From assembly GCA_013407085.1 (NCBI GenBank), contig JACCGJ010012976.1:1-64000 (forward strand): a stretch of DNA of 64,000 bases, written 5' to 3'. How positions within the stretch are numbered: the stretch's first letter is position 1; each line of letters starts with the position of its first letter. Source of the DNA: Atriophallophorus winterbourni. Taxonomy: Eukaryota; Platyhelminthes; Trematoda; Plagiorchiida; Microphallidae. Positions 30,338 to 41,244 of the stretch are shown one piece after another. A model generated the notes under the pieces. That model had not been told where the DNA came from. It made no database searches and was given only the letters and a program-made list of their open reading frames with translations. The position numbers and the translations under genes were made by a program.

Positions 30338-33300
30338 AACCCTGATCCAGGCAAAGTGCAGTACAGTCAGAGACTGCACGTGGGCTACCATGCTGTCAGT
30401 TTGCCAAGGCCTAGGCAGATATGAGGGGAATAGAAATATAAGCGGTAGTGAAACTCCAGCGTGTTTCAGCATGAAGCTCACTACCGTTGGCACGATGTTA
30501 GCCGCACAGCACAGAAATGCTGCGCGATTGCACATCCGTGCGGGACCAGTAGGCCATAAATAGGCCCACACTAGTAAAGACCCATTCGATTTTGTGATAA
30601 AAATCGACTCACCACAAACCACATTGTAACCACAGTCCAGCACCAAGGCCCCTGGCTTAATCCAATCACCTTGAACCAATTCGGGACACCCAGCGGCAGC
30701 CACGACCAAATCAGCGCACGCGACCTTCTCAGCCAGGTTGCAAGAGTGCCTGTGACACTGTGTCACCGTAGCCTCCCCGGGGCCAACCAGAAGATCTGCG
30801 GTTGGCGCACCGACCAAACGCCCTCGTCCAATCACGACACAATGCGAACCCTTCAGCGGGAACGCCACATGATGGACCAAGGCGAGGCAAGCGGCAGCTG
30901 TGCAAGGGATGTGCACTCGATGCCCTTCACACGCTGGGCACAAAATGTTCTCACGACTGACGAGCGCGGTGTTGACAAACCCCAATCTAAAGCAGTACGG
31001 TCATTTTGAAATGATTGAAATCAAATGAGCTGCGATATTATGCATATAAGGCTAAGAAGCAATCGTTTAAAGTGATTATACGTTTCCCTAACACCCTGAG
31101 CAGCGACCATTTTCGTGGATTCTTTTGTTCGACTTACATCCACTGTATGGATTGATCAACAAGAGATTGGCTGTCAATCTTGACTACCAGTATTGGCAAA
31201 GCGGAATTCAATTGACGGTTTCGGTAATGCTTTGGCACAGACAAATAGGCTCCGCTCAACCAAATGGGTATGCATGAACGAAAATTTCCACTAAGTAACA
31301 TCATTGCTTAGATGGATGGGTAAGGCTATGAAGTCGAGGTCAATGGATTCAGTCACTAGCCCAGCTGTTTCAACTTAGACCGCACTAGACGTTACACACA
31401 CCGACAGTTAACAACTAAAGTACCGCGACTGACTGAACCTATATCAGTTCCAATGTATTGTGGTGCTCACATCCCCCGAAATTAGAGTCCACTACGGGTT
31501 TCTGGCTGTTTGCCGTCATCAGGTGGAGGCAGTAACAGTGGCATACAAGTATAACCTCGTTTATGTCAGTTCCGTTCGCCAGTTTCAATGCATTCCAACC
31601 TGTCAAAATCTCAACAGCCCAATCTATTAAAACCCGAGCTGTTCCCCTGTCTAAAGCGCGATTAGTAAATAGACAAAGTGTGGATGAAGTACGGAAGAAA
31701 GGCGTGGAAAATCCTTGTAAATAATAATCTGGATGCAGATAGACATGGAATAAAGGACTTCACTTTGATGCGTTTCAATACCGAGCAGGGTATAAAGCTT
31801 TTTTCAAGAATCTAGTTTCATCTGTTCCTTTGAGATCTGGTACGTAAACGATGCAGATTACCGATTGTTGACCACGGGGAAGCGCGACTTACATAATTTT
31901 GATTCTGGTTTATTGGAAAAGTCGAAATAAATAAACACTCGCGACCAACACTCGGCATGCTGGAAGTACGAGTAGGAATATTTTCTGTAAGTAACAAACC
32001 ATTCTAGGTAGCATGCGTTTATTGAAGCTAAGGATTATTTGACTAGAATGTGCAGTACCGAGAACTAGCTCTTCGGATATTCTATCAACTTTACTTTACT
32101 TTAACTTTAGTGCGACTATCTCCTCCTAGAGGATGAGTCAGATTGCAGCCACCCACGCTCGGCGGTTAGAAGCGAGATCCGCGCACATTTTAAGCCGGGT
32201 CCGGTCCCACATGCGCCATCCGTAAACCGATCGTAGACCAAGCAGCTCCACATCCGATCTCACGGTGGCGAGCCAAGTCTTCACTTGTCCTCCGCTACGA
32301 CAACGCCATTCTGCGCAGGGTGTCGGCGATAGTGTCATCCTGGTTAGTTCAGCGTCTGAGCGTCTCAGGATGTGGCCAAACCATCTCAGTCGGTGTTGCC
32401 GCAATATCGAACTCAGGCGAGGGATATCAAAACAACGGTGGCGAACCTCGTCATTCGTTACCCGTTCATCCCATCGAACATTGAGGATGCGTCGGAGACA
32501 CCAGTGGTCGAAAACCTCTAGTTTCCGCATATCCTCCACCCGCACAGGCCACGTCTCGCATCCATAAGTGAGAACTGGGCGAATCGCCGCTCTGTAAACG
32601 CGCAGCTTTGTACGTCGGTTGATTTCTCTACAGCTAAATAGAACCCAACGTAGTCGCGAAAACGCCGTGCGCGCGGCTTGTACAACTGCATTAGATGAGA
32701 TTACTATTTGTTCCAAAGAGAGATATGGTTCATAAATCCTGAAAACGGTGTGCACTAATCTGCGTGGCGACAGTCGCGACGCTTTTCGCAGCAACCTCCA
32801 TAGATCTCGAATTAAATCCGCATAGCGTTGTAGAGAGAAACTTGTCAGCTATCAAGGGGTCACCATGTCTGATAAGTGAAGCTGGACACATAATCTTAAT
32901 TCTAAACCCACAACAATACGTAGGCGCTCATTCAACCTGTTTCGCATTTGTTCACTTGTCTAAAATCATTTCTCACTTTGCCATCTGCATTTTAACTCAC
33001 GGAACAATTGATGAAAAGCATTCATCTCGTTGATGCTTTGTGACGGTGCAGCTGCTGTATCACCCAGTAACGTAGAGCTAAAATTTTCTCATTGTTCTTC
33101 TAAGGTAATAAAAATGGCCGAAAATAATTGACCTTGAAGCGTGAGCACAAGAAAGGTGAGCACCATTTTCCACAATGATAAGAGTTGAAAACAAGGTTCG
33201 CAATTACGATTATTTCATATAGTAAACGATTTGAAATTAATGAAAAACGATGAAGATGAAAGTCAAATACTCACCCTTCGACATCTTTTTCTGCAACAAT

Positions 33301-36300
33301 CGCATGCAGGGAACGTGAAACGTCAATCGAGTCGAGTGAATCCAACGGTAGCTGAGGTAAAAATTATAACATAGTACTCATGAGTAGGTGATAAAGTCCT
33401 AAATACATGAGAGAATGCGGGGAAAATAATAGATTGGTTAATCAAAGCTGTGAACGCATACAAAAAGAAAATTGTAAAATGTGTAGCTCCCAAAAATTTT
33501 CCGACATTCAAAAAAAACATCGAAAAGCACAGGGGCCCGACCGGGATTCGAACCCGGGGCCACTCGCACCCTAAGCGAGTATCATACCCCTAGACCACCG
33601 GGCCACGGCGCACGTGATTTAAGTTCACCCCTTCAACCCGACAAGCAACGCAAGGATTTCTTGATTAAACATGAATATGGATTCCCAGGGACCTTACCTG
33701 ATGAGCGTTCATCGGTAGCGAGAAATTTGTATGCTTCATGCTTTGGTGTTGCTCACGTTAGTTTTTCATTCATTATTTTTGATGAAAAAGCAGTTTCAAA
33801 AGTGCCACAGTACGACAACATAGGAATAATGAAGTCCGTCACCCAGCAAGCTTTAGTGTTTTCATCCCCACAATGTTCAACCAAATTCAACAGCATGCGT
33901 GAAGTCAGACTTTACAACACAAAATTGATGTCGTAATCTCGGTTGAGTGCACGCGTAGCCCTTAAATCGGTCGTGCTTAAAATGGATTTTTACACACTTC
34001 TCTTTCAGGTGATTAATCAAAGAGGAAGTTTTTTATCAATTGGTATCATGTTTCCGTGTCAACAAAATACATTTTACCCCATGCACGATTTAAAGGTCAT
34101 CTTCAAGTGAACATTTATTGATGTAATCTTGATGATATTGGCCAGGTAACTAGAGCAGCGTACAGCAAGGATCGCCAAATCTGTCAGGTGACAAAGTCCT
34201 ACTGGATGGATTTCTGTTTAGAAAACAAAAACTGCAGACACAATACCACATAGTTCGTACAGCCTCGAGAGTATAACAGGAAAATTGTATCGCTTATATA
34301 ACATTGAATATGAAATGCGATTGTTTTTACTAACATCTTTTAAAAAAGCCCTGCTGGTGTGGTGATCAAGAATTTATTCACCATAAAAACGATATGAGGC
34401 GCTTGCTGTTGGGATGCTTCTGAAAGTCCCAATTATATTACCTAAAGAAAACAGCATTGAAGATGATAACTGCTAAATGTAGCCTAAGAGAAGCAAAGGT
34501 AAGGTTGACGTTTTAGTATGGCAGTTGTTTGCTTGACCTCTGTGGTAACTCAAACACAGAGACGAGAAAACAAGTGACTCGGTTTATTTCTATGCGCATA
34601 ACAAATGCAGTTCGAGGAAATAAAACGCTTGAGCACATTATTATCATCAGCGTGCTTGATCGTCTGCTAATGAGTCCATGGATTAGAAGCGAAATAATAC
34701 CATAGGGAGGTCGGTGAACACCATTTGAACAACAATATCATAGCGCAAAGCGTGATCATAGTCTGTAGTTATTTCATCGTCCATCGCGAGCACGCACGGT
34801 AAATACAACACAATTAATAATTGGTCCATGTTCTACGCTATTCGAACCGCAACAAAAATGTGTGAACAGACCATTGCGGATAAATTAATATATTAACATA
34901 TTAATATTTCCACCTGAACATCATGACCGATATCGATAGAAAGTAGCTGAACACCGTAACCACGAAAATAGTTCGCAAATTAACTGTGGTTTCTTAAAAA
35001 CAATGAACATCATCTCGATGGGAAATGAGCAAGTTAGAGAAAAATAATTGACTCGCCAACCTGAATCATGATACCGTGAACGGTTGGGTCCACGTTGAAC
35101 CGGTCAACAAGGTCGAGAAGCTGCGATGGAATATTTACAACATCAGCACGAACAAACCGTTTCCTCTGGGCAATGGGATGGTAACTGGACGTGGTTTATC
35201 TCGACTCCACATTGACGAGCGAGTTTTCGTTTTCGCTCGATGTATATTAGGGACTCGGTTTGGTTTCCAACCTGCAAAATGCGATAAGATTGGCAACATC
35301 GATAGTGAAATGGCAAACGGAGGCTATCAATTAAACAATGATTAATCAGAGCTGCATTGCGCATGGTGAAATGCGGATAATACAAGATCAAATCAGCGCA
35401 ATGAATTGTGAGTGGTAAATTTGCTCCAACACGAGTAAGTGTGGATAATAAAAACAACAGCATTTATGTGCTGTGCGGCTAACATCGTGCTAAATTGACT
35501 GGCCAACGGTAGTGAGCTGCATGCTGAAACACGCTGGAGTCTCACTACCATTTCTATTCACTCCTCATATCTGTCTTGGCCTGGGCAACCTAACAGTATC
35601 TTAGCCCACGCGCAGTCTCTAACTGTGCGGCACTTTGCCTGGATCAGGCTTGTGCTTTCATACCATACCATACCATAAACACGTGATACAGTTCTGCTTT
35701 CCGCAGTGAACACTAGGTGGTATAAAAGTTGTAAGACTTTAGCGCAACACGCCATATGGTGGCATTAACCATGGAATATGTTACGTTTTTCTCAATAAAC
35801 AAGGGAAAAGTTAACGAGAATTCTAAAATGACTACAGCTGAACATCTTTGAGACGGAAAAACACCCAGGCAGTCCCACGTAGGTATAAAATAAAAACTAA
35901 AAACGTATTGGCGAGCGTTGGCTTAAAAGCAAGCCTACATTTCAGACTCGATCAACAGCTCAATTCTTCGGTCGATGTCGACAACGGATATACATCGCAA
36001 TCGCATGATTGTTTCATGCTCCCCAGTTTTTGAATGACTAAACAGTCCGATTAGGGAGGAACAATCTCCCATGCAGCGCTCACAGTGATGGGCAGTACTT
36101 GGTCGATCGGCGTCAGTCGCATGCCGGTGGGGTGATCTGCGTTCCGTGGCAAAGAACGGCATCTGCTCATCCCCAGCTTGCAGACGACGCTTTATAGAAT
36201 GCCTCCAATGTGAGCGGTCAAGAGCAAGTTCTTTCCAACTCCTGGGGTCAATGCCAGGAGCTTTCATATCTCTTTTGCAAACGTCTTTGTACCGCAAGTG

Positions 36301-37566
36301 CGGTCTACCCAAATTCCTGATTTCAACTCACCACAAAGTATACCTTTTGGAATACGACCATTTTCCATTCTGTAGAATTGACTCAGCCACCGTAGGCGGC
36401 GCTGCCTTAGTAGGGTGAGCATGCTCTGTAGACCAGCTTTAGAAAGCACTTCAGCATTATTCACTTTGCCCATCCATGATATGTTCAAGATTAGAGGGAT
36501 GCTTTGGGAACAATGGACAAAAAAATTCCCCCTCATATTGTACCTTTTTTTCTTTCTTTTTCTCGTGCATTGCCGGGTGGTACTTTTTCATTTTTAAATG
36601 ATTGTGTAAATATATATAGAGGGATGCTTAGTAGATGGAAAGCATTCAGCTTCCAGGTTTCACAGACGTATAGATAAATAAGCACGGTGAAACCATCTTG
36701 TGATACAGTATTGGTCTACACTAAAACCCTAAAGCTGGGATAGAGAAGTCGCTCCATTTGGTACAAAAGCAAAATGATACAGAACCAACAAAGACCATCT
36801 CTAAAAATCAGTGAGTGTCCTTCGCAGAATGGAAAGTAAGGTAATAAAAAATATTTTAATCAGGGCGCAAAATAAAACCCATCAGGAATCACTAACGTGG
36901 AGCAGTACTTTAAAACGAGTGGGAACATGTTAATAAACTCTAAGACTTGGACTCTACGGCTTTTATGTACGTATTTATGCGTGTTATTATTATTATTATA
37001 TTTGCACAATCCGATACAGATATAGTGCCGTTCAACATAAACAATGAGATGTACAAAGCGAGAAGGGTGGTACAAAGCGTTGTCATCGGCATCGTTGAAC
37101 GTAGGCATGATACTACCCGGTTGCCTACACCGAAGTAGGATTTATGCGTGTAAGTGTGGGTGTGAGCGTTAATATGCGAAATTGTAAGCTTGCATTCAGG
37201 CAACGAGGTACACTGTTAAGAAAGGGCAATCCGAAGCTTTATACAATAGATTTCTGATGATAAGATTCATGAAAAACGCGAGAAAAGGATAAAGTTTATC
37301 CTGCAAAGAGTTTCAGAGCACATACGAGTTTCGTATGCATTGACAACAATTTATGTAATTGAGATAAATTTATCAATAAAAAATCCAAAAAAGCATACCA
37401 AAAACAAACCTGTATAACCGTCAATTTGGGAAATATATTAAAATTTGTATTCAAATGGATAACTTCGGCCTTAATCCGTTGGCATAATACTGGAAAACAT
37501 AATTTGTGCCAGCGACGTACCTCGAGCCAACAAACGACCGGATAAAACAATGCTAGTAGAGCACAT
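28247..37566 (-). CDS. MTHFD: Methylenetetrahydrofolate dehydrogenase/cyclohydrolase (7 exons)
   Basis: Bifunctional folate enzyme: oxidises 5,10-methylene-THF to methenyl-THF and hydrolyses it to 10-formyl-THF for purine and one-carbon supply. Exons in transcript order: 37566-37521, 37489-37410, 35271-35158, 35120-35061, 33351-33275, 30986-30613, 28494-28247; all GT-AG, frame continuous, 332 residues. Start: [10 protein letters not shown]. Catalytic Y52 and K56 (YIERK), Q100 (IMIQ|LPLD), then KDVEG 122-126, where the usual KDVDG Asp125 is Glu. PCT at 153-155; NAD(P)-binding GRGRLVGAP 179-187; [10 protein letters not shown] 276-285. No transit peptide seen, so probably cytosolic. Introns 1 and 3 are 31 and 37 nt; the other four are 1.7-2.3 kb and hold a tRNA, a hammerhead and retroelements. 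After NTVNSARW a 31-residue unfamiliar tail runs to TGA at 28247. It may be real, or a donor such as GTAACT inside it may splice to a formyl-THF synthetase part that I did not find downstream. Confidence 0.93.
28866..29110 (+). repeat. Family B SINE-like repeat, copy 1, with (TATG)n
   Basis: Starts after a (TATG)n run (28869-28890). Shared blocks: acacaagcctgatccagacaaagtgccgcacagtc, then gactgcaggtgggctaagatactgtc, gtagtgagactcc, caatttagcacg and cgtgcacatcc. In intron 6 of the folate gene, antisense. Confidence 0.75.
29700..30070 (+). mobile_element. RTE-like LINE, C-terminal fragment
   Basis: 120-codon open frame. C-terminal blocks [28 protein letters not shown], [22 protein letters not shown] and TLSVMAKER match the ends of trematode RTE-type polyproteins. 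5'-truncated. Its start, gtatggtatgaaagc, equals the start of family B copies. Confidence 0.75.
30261..30336. repeat. (AAT)n microsatellite
   Basis: About 25 uninterrupted AAT units, abutting family B copy 2. Confidence 0.97.
30338..30560 (+). repeat. Family B SINE-like repeat, copy 2
   Basis: Begins accctgatccaggcaaagtgcagtacagtc right after the AAT run; ends ttgcacatccgtgcg. The closest exon boundary of the folate gene is 30613. Confidence 0.75.
31440..31570. repeat. Chimeric hammerhead-family repeat
   Basis: A minus-oriented ribozyme end (31450-31535, gtggtgctcacatcccc through gtggaggcagta) is joined at 31535 to a plus-oriented body piece (acagtggcatacaagtataacc). In an intact unit these two parts never face this way. 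Confidence 0.6.
31487..31528 (-). ncRNA. Hammerhead ribozyme, subfamily 2 (intronic, sense)
   Basis: Minus strand: CUCCAC (31528-31523), CUGAUGA (31522-31516), GGC-AAACA-GCC, GAAA, stem III ACC/CGU with one C-C mismatch, cut after A31493, stem I partner GUGGAC. All core boxes are kept. It lies in intron 5 of the folate gene on the transcribed strand, so it would be present in the pre-mRNA. Confidence 0.75.
32138..32794 (-). mobile_element. RTE-like LINE, C-terminal RT domain (open frame)
   Basis: 218 codons without a stop: [55 protein letters not shown], then a C-terminal [11 protein letters not shown]. This is the thumb/C-terminal part after the RT catalytic box. In intron 5 of the folate gene, same strand. 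The least decayed LINE piece here. Confidence 0.8.
33533..33604 (-). tRNA. trnP(AGG): tRNA-Pro (AGG)
   Basis: 72-nt cloverleaf: acceptor stem of seven pairs (33604-33598 with 33540-33534, one G-U), D-arm GTCTAGGGGTATGATAC, anticodon stem CTCGC/GCGAG around loop TTAGGGT, so anticodon AGG, and T-arm with GGTTCGAATCC (B box). No intron. Nested in intron 4 of the folate gene, same strand. It has its own internal pol III promoter. Confidence 0.96.
33605..35060 (-). other. Intron 4 of the folate gene, rest
   Basis: AT-rich sequence between the tRNA and exon 4. Nothing else recognised. Confidence 0.5.
35462..35672 (-). repeat. Family B SINE-like repeat, copy 3
   Basis: Reverse complement of the consensus: ccaacggtagtgagctgcatgctgaaacacgctgg, then gcctggatcaggcttgtgctttcataccatacc. 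Within intron 2 of the folate gene, sense. Confidence 0.75.
35985..36525 (-). mobile_element. LINE C-terminal region (LSKAGLQSM family)
   Basis: Two overlapping minus frames: [38 protein letters not shown], then [33 protein letters not shown] and a Cys/His end ([10 protein letters not shown]). One frameshift separates them. The best reference copy of this family here. In intron 2 of the folate gene, same strand. Confidence 0.8.
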
Positions 37567-37679
37567 ATCGAATTCCAATAAGCAAGTCTTTAACGAACAT
37601 CTGCAAAATTTAAATAAGTTAATTGGTTGTAATAGAACGCATTACTGGAAGAATCAATAAAGTGTACAAGAAGTGCTTA

Positions 37680-37920
37680 TGATGAAAGCAAAAACCTGAT
37701 CTAGGCAAAGTTCCGCAAATTCAGCGACTGCACGTGGGCTCAAATACTGTCGGGTTGCCCATTCCTATACAAATATGAAAAAAGTAATAGAACGGAAATA
37801 GAAATGTTAATGAGAATCCAGCGTGTTTCAGCATGCAGCTCATTACCGGTGGCCAACCAATTTAGCACGATGTTAGCCGCACGGCAAAGGAGCACTGCAT
37901 GATTGCACATCCGTGCGAGT
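37680..37920 (+). repeat. Family B SINE-like repeat, copy 4
   Basis: atgaaagcaaaaacctgatctaggcaaagt through caatttagcacgatgttagccgcac to ttgcacatccgtgcg. Lies 114 bp upstream of the folate gene start, opposite strand. Confidence 0.7.
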
Positions 37921-38204
37921 GAAGTGTCAATGGGTGCAAGGAAGAGATCCCGATGTCACAACCAGCGCAAATATTGCAGGTTTCTTAGCCAGTTTGACCA
38001 TGAGTAACCAATATACTGACGGAAGGACTAAAACTGATACTGGCAATCGGCCTAACGGGCAATAGCAATTCATTGTTTACATCCAACTGCGAAAGCTATA
38101 GTGACTTGGTCACGACCATCATTAAACAAACATAGCGCTCAGCAAAATTAAACTCAATGCGAAAGTTGACGTCATCAATGACTTTGCGAAAACAGTCAGC
38201 AGAA

Positions 38205-38270
38205 GTATGGTATGGAGGCACAAGCCTGATGCAGGCAAAGTGCGGCACAAAAACTGTACGTGGGGAGAAG
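38205..38270 (+). repeat. Family B SINE-like repeat, copy 5 (partial)
   Basis: gtatggtatggaggcacaagcctgatgcaggcaaagtgcggcac, then truncated. Confidence 0.65.
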
Positions 38271-38571
38271 ACCTTGTTTTAATAAGTTAAGGAGGATATA
38301 GATTCTTTGGGATGGAGTACCATATATGATCTTAGAATGAAAACCAGATTGACGGACGATATTAAAGGATTTCGTCTTCGGTGGATGATCATAGATGAGA
38401 AATAAATAAAGTCGGATAATACACCCAGAGCCCCATACAATCAAAAGTAAACTCGAAAACGGAGCGTTAAATATAATACTGAAAAATAATAAAACAAGTT
38501 TGTTTGGAAATAGCGACACAAAAAGAAAGTTCGATTGAACGCATGTTTCATCCACGGATATGCAATCTTAC

Positions 38572-38790
38572 AGTACTTCTGTGCTGTGCGGATAACACTG
38601 TGCTAAATTGATTGCCTACGGGTAGTGAGCTGCATGCTAAAACAAGCTGAAGTCTCACTACAATTTCCATGTTCTTTCTCATATCTTTCTAGGCCAGGGC
38701 AGCCTGACAGTATATTAACCCACGTGCAGTCTATGACTGTGCGGCACTTTTCCTGAATCAGGCTTGTGCTTTCATACATACAAGTATACA
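38572..38790 (-). repeat. Family B SINE-like repeat, copy 6
   Basis: Reverse complement: gtgctgtgcggataaca, gtagtgagctgcatgct, gactgtgcggcactttt, ggcttgtgctttcatac. Confidence 0.75.
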
Positions 38791-39325
38791 TGTTCCATTC
38801 CAGATGTAAGCATCTCATTCGAGTTCATCCCATAACTCTTACTCAGCTTTTAGGATTTTATTTTGTTATGGTTGTATGGCAGTTAAGCGTTTGGTATATG
38901 CTATCGGCGTATTGCTATCCCTGGTAATGATGAAGAATTTTGAATAATAGGAATAAAATGCAATGAATCTGTTAGATTAGTTTTTGTTAACGCTTCGAGT
39001 CTGGCATAGAAGCTTCGTCAGAACAAGTGTTTCAGTACGAACTGCATTCAAATTTAAATTGCTTCTAGCTGACCAGGCTCAAGTTACCTAAGATAGGCAG
39101 GCGTGATCAAGATCAATTAATATACCCCCTGCATGATATGTAATTTTTCAATTGCTTAGTTTGTGTGTAGATGCTAAAAACGTCCGCTGGCCAATAAACC
39201 TGTTTGCATAATCCGCGTGTACACTAGGGATCATGCATGTCAATCTTTGTCCGTTGCAAAACGGGATGTTAGATTATAGAGATATCAACCACATTCACCT
39301 TGCTGATTACATTCACACTAGCCTT
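38791..39325. other. No recognisable feature
   Basis: Intergenic. The string ggttgtatggcagttaagc at about 38868 recurs near 41349, so a short unassigned repeat is present. Confidence 0.35.
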
Positions 39326-39329
39326 ATTA

Positions 39330-41160
39330 CTTCCACCTAATCAAAATCCACGCGGTGACCGCTGAGGACTAATTTTTGGCAATGTTCTCCGAAAGACAGA
39401 TTCGGCACTTAAGAGATTCGTTCTCGACCATAAACTCACGCGCAAATGACGGTTAAGAAAAGGCCTGTCTATTAACCGTGAAGGAGGATGAAGATAGGGA
39501 AGCGTAGTGAAGGCGAAACTTTGGGGGAATGGAGGTAGCGAGTAATTCAAGTAACGTTCGAAGACCGTTTCAGCTAATTCGGTACCTTAATCACTAGCAA
39601 AGAGCGCCACTTGTCTCACTGGGAGGAGCATTTTCATGAGCAATTTAAATGGCCAGCAGCAAATGGTTTATTACCTTCTATTCCGTATTGTGAACCCTAG
39701 TCAATTGATTTGACGTCTCAAAGCGAAGCAGAAATCAAGCTCGGCATTGAGTCAATGAAAAGATTAAAGACAGCAGGTCCTGATGGACTATTAAGCAAAC
39801 TAGCTGACCTTTTTCATTAGGTATGGGACACGGAAAACATTCCTCAGTGTTGGAGAGAATCAATAATTGTAATGTTTTCAAAAAAGGTGTGCGTACTTCA
39901 TGCTCCAACCACATGGGAATAAGCCATTGGCCGGTCATTGCCAAACTTCTTGCTTCAATATTCATCCAGCGCCTTTTATTACACAGGGAATCACATATTT
40001 GCGAAGAGCAAGCAGGATGTGTCGATCACATATGCATTCTTCGGTAGAGCCTAAAACATCGCCACTCTTACAGACAGCCCACTGTAGCGATCTTATTTGA
40101 TTTTAAGGGCGATTTTGATTCGGTAAATAGGAACGCATTAGTAAATACCTTATTACACAAAGGTGTCCCACAAAAGTACTTGAACATATTTCGGCGCTTT
40201 AATTGGCAATAGCTTATCATCCAACTTTCCTTCGGTTAGTGGTGTCCGACAAAGGTGCCCAATTTCTCCATTTTTGTTCAATTTTTGTAATTGACGCTAT
40301 AATTTATGCACGTAATGCAAGCGTACCGAAGCCCAACATTCAGATATGCTGCGATACGAAGCTTTATGATTTAGATTATGCTGACGATGTGTTTCTACTC
40401 TTCCGTAGCTATACGGATGCTCAGGTTATTTCGGTATGCGCTTTTCACCTACCAAGTGCAATGATCCGTTACAGGACATTGATTCGGCCGAAGCTGCGCT
40501 GAGCCTCAATAATGATGAACTAGCAACCGTAGACTGTTTTACCTATTTGGGTAGTTGCGTTACTAGCAACGCGTTTGAATAGGGAGATTTCAGTTCGCAT
40601 TTTAAAAGCTAAGGTAGCTTTTCGTAACTTCGGTCATCTGTGGCGTCAAAGAGGCTTGTCTCTAAATCTCAAGGTTAGAGCCTCTAAGGCTGCAGATCGT
40701 GCGGTTTTACTGTATGAAAATGAAACCTGAACACCGAAGAAAAAAGAAATAAGACAGCTACAGATCTTTGGCAACCGCTGTTTCCGCCCCATCGCTGTGG
40801 TTACTTGGCACCATCAGATAGGTAACACAACAGTCCGTAATAGAATATTTTGGTACCAACTTAGATATCGAAAAAAAGTCAACATGCATAGACTTCGATA
40901 ATTGACAAGTGTAGCGAATGGGAAATAATCGTTTTCCTAGTGCAGTTTTGTTTGCCACCCTAATGATGTCGTTGTAAGGGTGGCCATACTCGGGCTTGGC
41001 TGAAGCAGATGAAGGATTTATTGTTAAACTAACTGCGGTTGGTGGTGGAGGTCCAATAGATCAGAATTCACAGTGTCTTCTTACCCTTAGTGTTATGGCT
41101 CAAAATAGTGTTCAGTGGCGTTCTTGTAGTAGACATCTTCTTGGGGTGTTTAATTAATCT
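39330..41160 (+). mobile_element. RTE-like LINE (decayed, nearly full RT)
   Basis: Plus strand, in order: linker EEHFHEQFKWPAA-like (39.6 kb), EIKLGIESMKRLKTAGPDGL (39.74 kb), IPQCWRESIIVMFSKKG (39.84 kb), EEQAGCVDHICILR (40.0 kb), LFDFKGDFDSV (40.1 kb), DLDYADDVFLLF (RT box, 40.37 kb), VDCFTYLGSCVTSN (40.53 kb), a C-terminal remnant, and SVMAQNSVQWRSC just before 41.16 kb. Many stops and frame changes. Confidence 0.85.
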
Positions 41161-41244
41161 TGTATGCTGTTAAGTGAAGTGACGAGAAAAGCTTATATGA
41201 TGTGTGACAGTGAAAGCCACAAGGAAGCTGTCGTGCTGATGTCG

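Noticed and set aside
30087..30563. Frame encoding poly-Asn and its antisense poly-Leu frame
   Set aside because: Product of the (AAT)n microsatellite and family B repeat, not a gene.
35061..35271. Apparent +1 frameshift and stop in the folate gene exon
   Set aside because: A 37-nt GT-AG intron (35157-35121) restores frame and gives exactly the family's spacing between the K56 and Q100 regions.
40758..40958. Minus-strand frame at the LINE end
   Set aside because: Shadow of the RTE-like LINE C-terminal region on the plus strand.
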